This document shows positions 61,555-64,000 of a stretch of DNA of 64,000 bases, one piece after another (position 1 is the stretch's first letter; each line of letters opens with the position of its first letter). A model generated the notes under the pieces. That model had not been told where the DNA came from. It searched no databases and was given only the letters and a program-made list of their open reading frames with translations. The translations under genes and the position numbers were made by a program. This DNA comes from Anaerostipes sp. 992a (GTDB lineage Bacteria; Bacillota; Clostridia; Lachnospirales; Lachnospiraceae): the NCBI RefSeq assembly GCF_001940245.1, contig NZ_MJIG01000001.1:186001-250000 (forward strand), read 5' to 3'.

Positions 61555-62427
61555 ATGGAAAAATTAGGACGTAACGACAGCTGTTGGTGCGGAAGTGGAA
61601 AGAAATATAAAAAATGCCATGAGGCATTTGACGATAAAATTCTTCAATTTGCGAGACAGGGACACATGGTACCTTCTCATGACATTATTAAGACACGGGA
61701 GCAGATTGAAGGAATTCGAGAAAGTGGTAAGATCAATATTGCAGTGCTGGATTATGTAGCAGAACGTATAAAACCAGGAATCTCTACAGAAGAGATCGAT
61801 CAGATGGTCTATACAAAAACGACAGAGCTGGGAGGAATTCCTGCTCCCCTGAATTATTGTGGATTTCCAAAGAGCGTATGCACATCTATTGATGAGGTGG
61901 TATGCCATGGAATCCCAAATGAGCATCGAATTCTGAAAGAAGGGGAAATCGTTAATATTGATGTGTCAACCATTTATAAAGGATATTATTCGGACTCTTC
62001 CAGAATGTTTTGTATTGGAGAGGTTTCTGAAGAAAAGAAGAAACTTGTGCAGGTAACAAAGGAATGTGTTGAGATTGGGATTAAAAATGTTAAGCCATGG
62101 ACCTTCTTAGGGGATATGAGTGAAGAGGTCCATAAGCATGCCAAGGAGAATGGGTACACCATCGTGCGTGAAATCGGTGGACATGGAGTAGGATTGGAAT
62201 TTCACGAAGATCCATTTGTCAGTTATGTAGCACCAAAGGGTACAGAGATGCTCATGGTTCCAGGTATGGTATTTACGATTGAACCGATGGTGAATATGGG
62301 AGAAGCAGGCGTATATACAGATGAGGAAGATGGATGGACGGTCTACACGCAGGATGGATTGCCATCTGCCCAGTGGGAAGTGACTGTAGCTGTTACAGAA
62401 GATGGATGTGAGGTTCTGGTATATTAG
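61555..62427 (+). CDS. map: Methionine aminopeptidase type I with SEC-C zinc motif
   Basis: Removes the initiator Met from new proteins. The 290-residue protein begins with a SEC-C zinc motif, GRNDSCWCGSGKKYKKCH, seen in many Firmicute MAPs. The peptidase metal ligands are in VNIDVSTIYKGYYSDSSRMF near residue 140 (DxxxD pair), REIGGHGVGLEFHEDPFV near residue 207 (His), MVFTIEPMVNMG near residue 240 and QWEVTVAVTEDGCEVL near the end. I choose MEKLGR, with AAAGGG ten bases upstream, over the ATG nine bases earlier. It stands just before greA-like, 32 bases apart. Confidence 0.95.
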   Translation: MEKLGRNDSCWCGSGKKYKKCHEAFDDKILQFARQGHMVPSHDIIKTREQIEGIRESGKINIAVLDYVAERIKPGISTEEIDQMVYTKTTELGGIPAPLNYCGFPKSVCTSIDEVVCHGIPNEHRILKEGEIVNIDVSTIYKGYYSDSSRMFCIGEVSEEKKKLVQVTKECVEIGIKNVKPWTFLGDMSEEVHKHAKENGYTIVREIGGHGVGLEFHEDPFVSYVAPKGTEMLMVPGMVFTIEPMVNMGEAGVYTDEEDGWTVYTQDGLPSAQWEVTVAVTEDGCEVLVY

Positions 62428-62459
62428 TCTTAAAAGACGGAAGAAAGGATTGATTTTAT

Positions 62460-62960
62460 ATGGGACATCAGTTAACCAGACAGGATATTCAGAAGATGAA
62501 GGATGAGATACAGCATCGGAAACTGGTTGTGCGAAAACAGGCGTTAGAAGACGTCAAAGAAGCAAGGGCTCATGGAGATTTGAGTGAGAACTTCGAGTAT
62601 AAGGCAGCAAAAAAGTTTAAAAATCAGAATGAAAGCAGAATTCGCTATCTGGAACGGATGATTCGGAATGCAGAGGTATTTGAAGATCAGTCAGCAGAAG
62701 ACGAAGTGGGCATGAATAATACGGTTACGGTATATTTCGAAGATGACCAGGAAGAGGAAATATTTAAGATTGTAACGACAGTGAGAGGGGATAGTCTGAA
62801 TAATATTATCAGTATTGAATCACCGATTGGAAAAGCATTGTTAGGTCATAAGGTGGGAGATCGTGTCCATATTAAGGTCAATGATTCTTATGGATATGAT
62901 GTTGTCATCCGAAAAATCGAAAAAACAACGGATGAATCTGAAAAAATACAACGATTTTAG
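62460..62960 (+). CDS. greA: Transcript cleavage factor of GreA/GreB family
   Basis: This 166-residue protein has the GreA coiled-coil with the acidic tip GDLSENFEYKAAKKF near residue 40 (usual GDLSENAEYxAAK), and the C-terminal FKBP-like domain (TVYFEDDQEEEIFKIVT; NIISIESPIGKALLGHKVGD). It binds RNA polymerase and helps it cut backtracked transcripts. It is slightly longer than GreA and the tip differs by one residue, so GreB-type or a paralogue is possible. GAAAGGATTGATTTT lies before the start. It ends before an ABC-F gene. Confidence 0.9.
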   Translation: MGHQLTRQDIQKMKDEIQHRKLVVRKQALEDVKEARAHGDLSENFEYKAAKKFKNQNESRIRYLERMIRNAEVFEDQSAEDEVGMNNTVTVYFEDDQEEEIFKIVTTVRGDSLNNIISIESPIGKALLGHKVGDRVHIKVNDSYGYDVVIRKIEKTTDESEKIQRF

Positions 62961-63044
62961 CGAAAAAGGTTTGTGATTTTTGCAAAAACATGATATATTT
63001 GCCTTTACGATGTTAAAATGAATAGGCAAACAGAAAGGAACTGA

Positions 63045-64000
<956 letters not shown>

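Overview
The window looks like chromosomal DNA from a low-GC anaerobic gut Firmicute, most likely a Lachnospiraceae-type Clostridium relative. This is judged from the A+T-rich base use, strong AAGGAGG-type ribosome binding sites, a T-box leader, a ferredoxin-type thioredoxin reductase homologue, a clostridial-type GltX, Na+-coupled amino acid symporters and a 4-aminobutyrate to 4-hydroxybutyrate gene pair. No rRNA, tRNA or CRISPR array was seen. The species cannot be fixed from the sequence alone.

Layout. 1-9.3 kb: cstA (cut by the left edge) behind a T-box leader, a malate/lactate dehydrogenase-family gene, an EamA permease, a YdjG-YdjH-YdjI membrane-stress cluster and an alanine/glycine:Na+ symporter. 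9.3-15.3 kb: a NUDIX gene, a cupin, a PurF-like protein that lacks the catalytic cysteine, and carB. 15.4-21.7 kb: a bile-acid:Na+ symporter-family transporter with an unusual leader, an SGNH hydrolase, an HD protein, a large ABC-class ATPase, an MFS exporter and a zinc-dependent phospholipase C-like protein. 21.7-23.2 kb: an IS200/IS605-type element with intact tnpB, a decayed tnpA and a probable omega-RNA end. 23.3-38.6 kb: NhaC antiporter, TrkA/TrkH potassium uptake, a nuclease-helicase-like ATPase, a metallophosphoesterase, glpK and a MarR/MATE operon with twin operators.

38.6-46.7 kb is the most unusual stretch. It is bracketed by two copies of a hairpin-rich, gene-free repeat (805 and 647 bp) with matching inverted ends at TA dinucleotides. 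Inside are two tandem, related transcription units with good promoters and near-identical terminators but no ordinary gene. They share a GGAGG/CCACC hairpin (three copies in all) and a possible six-codon ORF, MIEES(K/V), just before each terminator. After them come a zinc ribbon, thioredoxin, a ferredoxin:thioredoxin reductase-like protein and an HD nucleotidase in one operon, then an HTH protein of unknown type and an unusual AMP-forming ligase.

46.7-64 kb holds yqeB (selenium/molybdenum hydroxylase maturation), a barrel-only pyruvate kinase homologue, a NUDIX pyrophosphatase, an AIM24-family protein, a FUSC-HAD fusion, apt, the GABA module (gabT, 4-hydroxybutyrate dehydrogenase, symporter, LysR), gltX, a PucR regulator opposite an aquaglyceroporin, map, a GreA-family factor and an ABC-F ATPase cut by the right edge. 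Recurrent themes are Na+/K+-coupled transport, amino acid use and transcription terminators placed in mRNA leaders.
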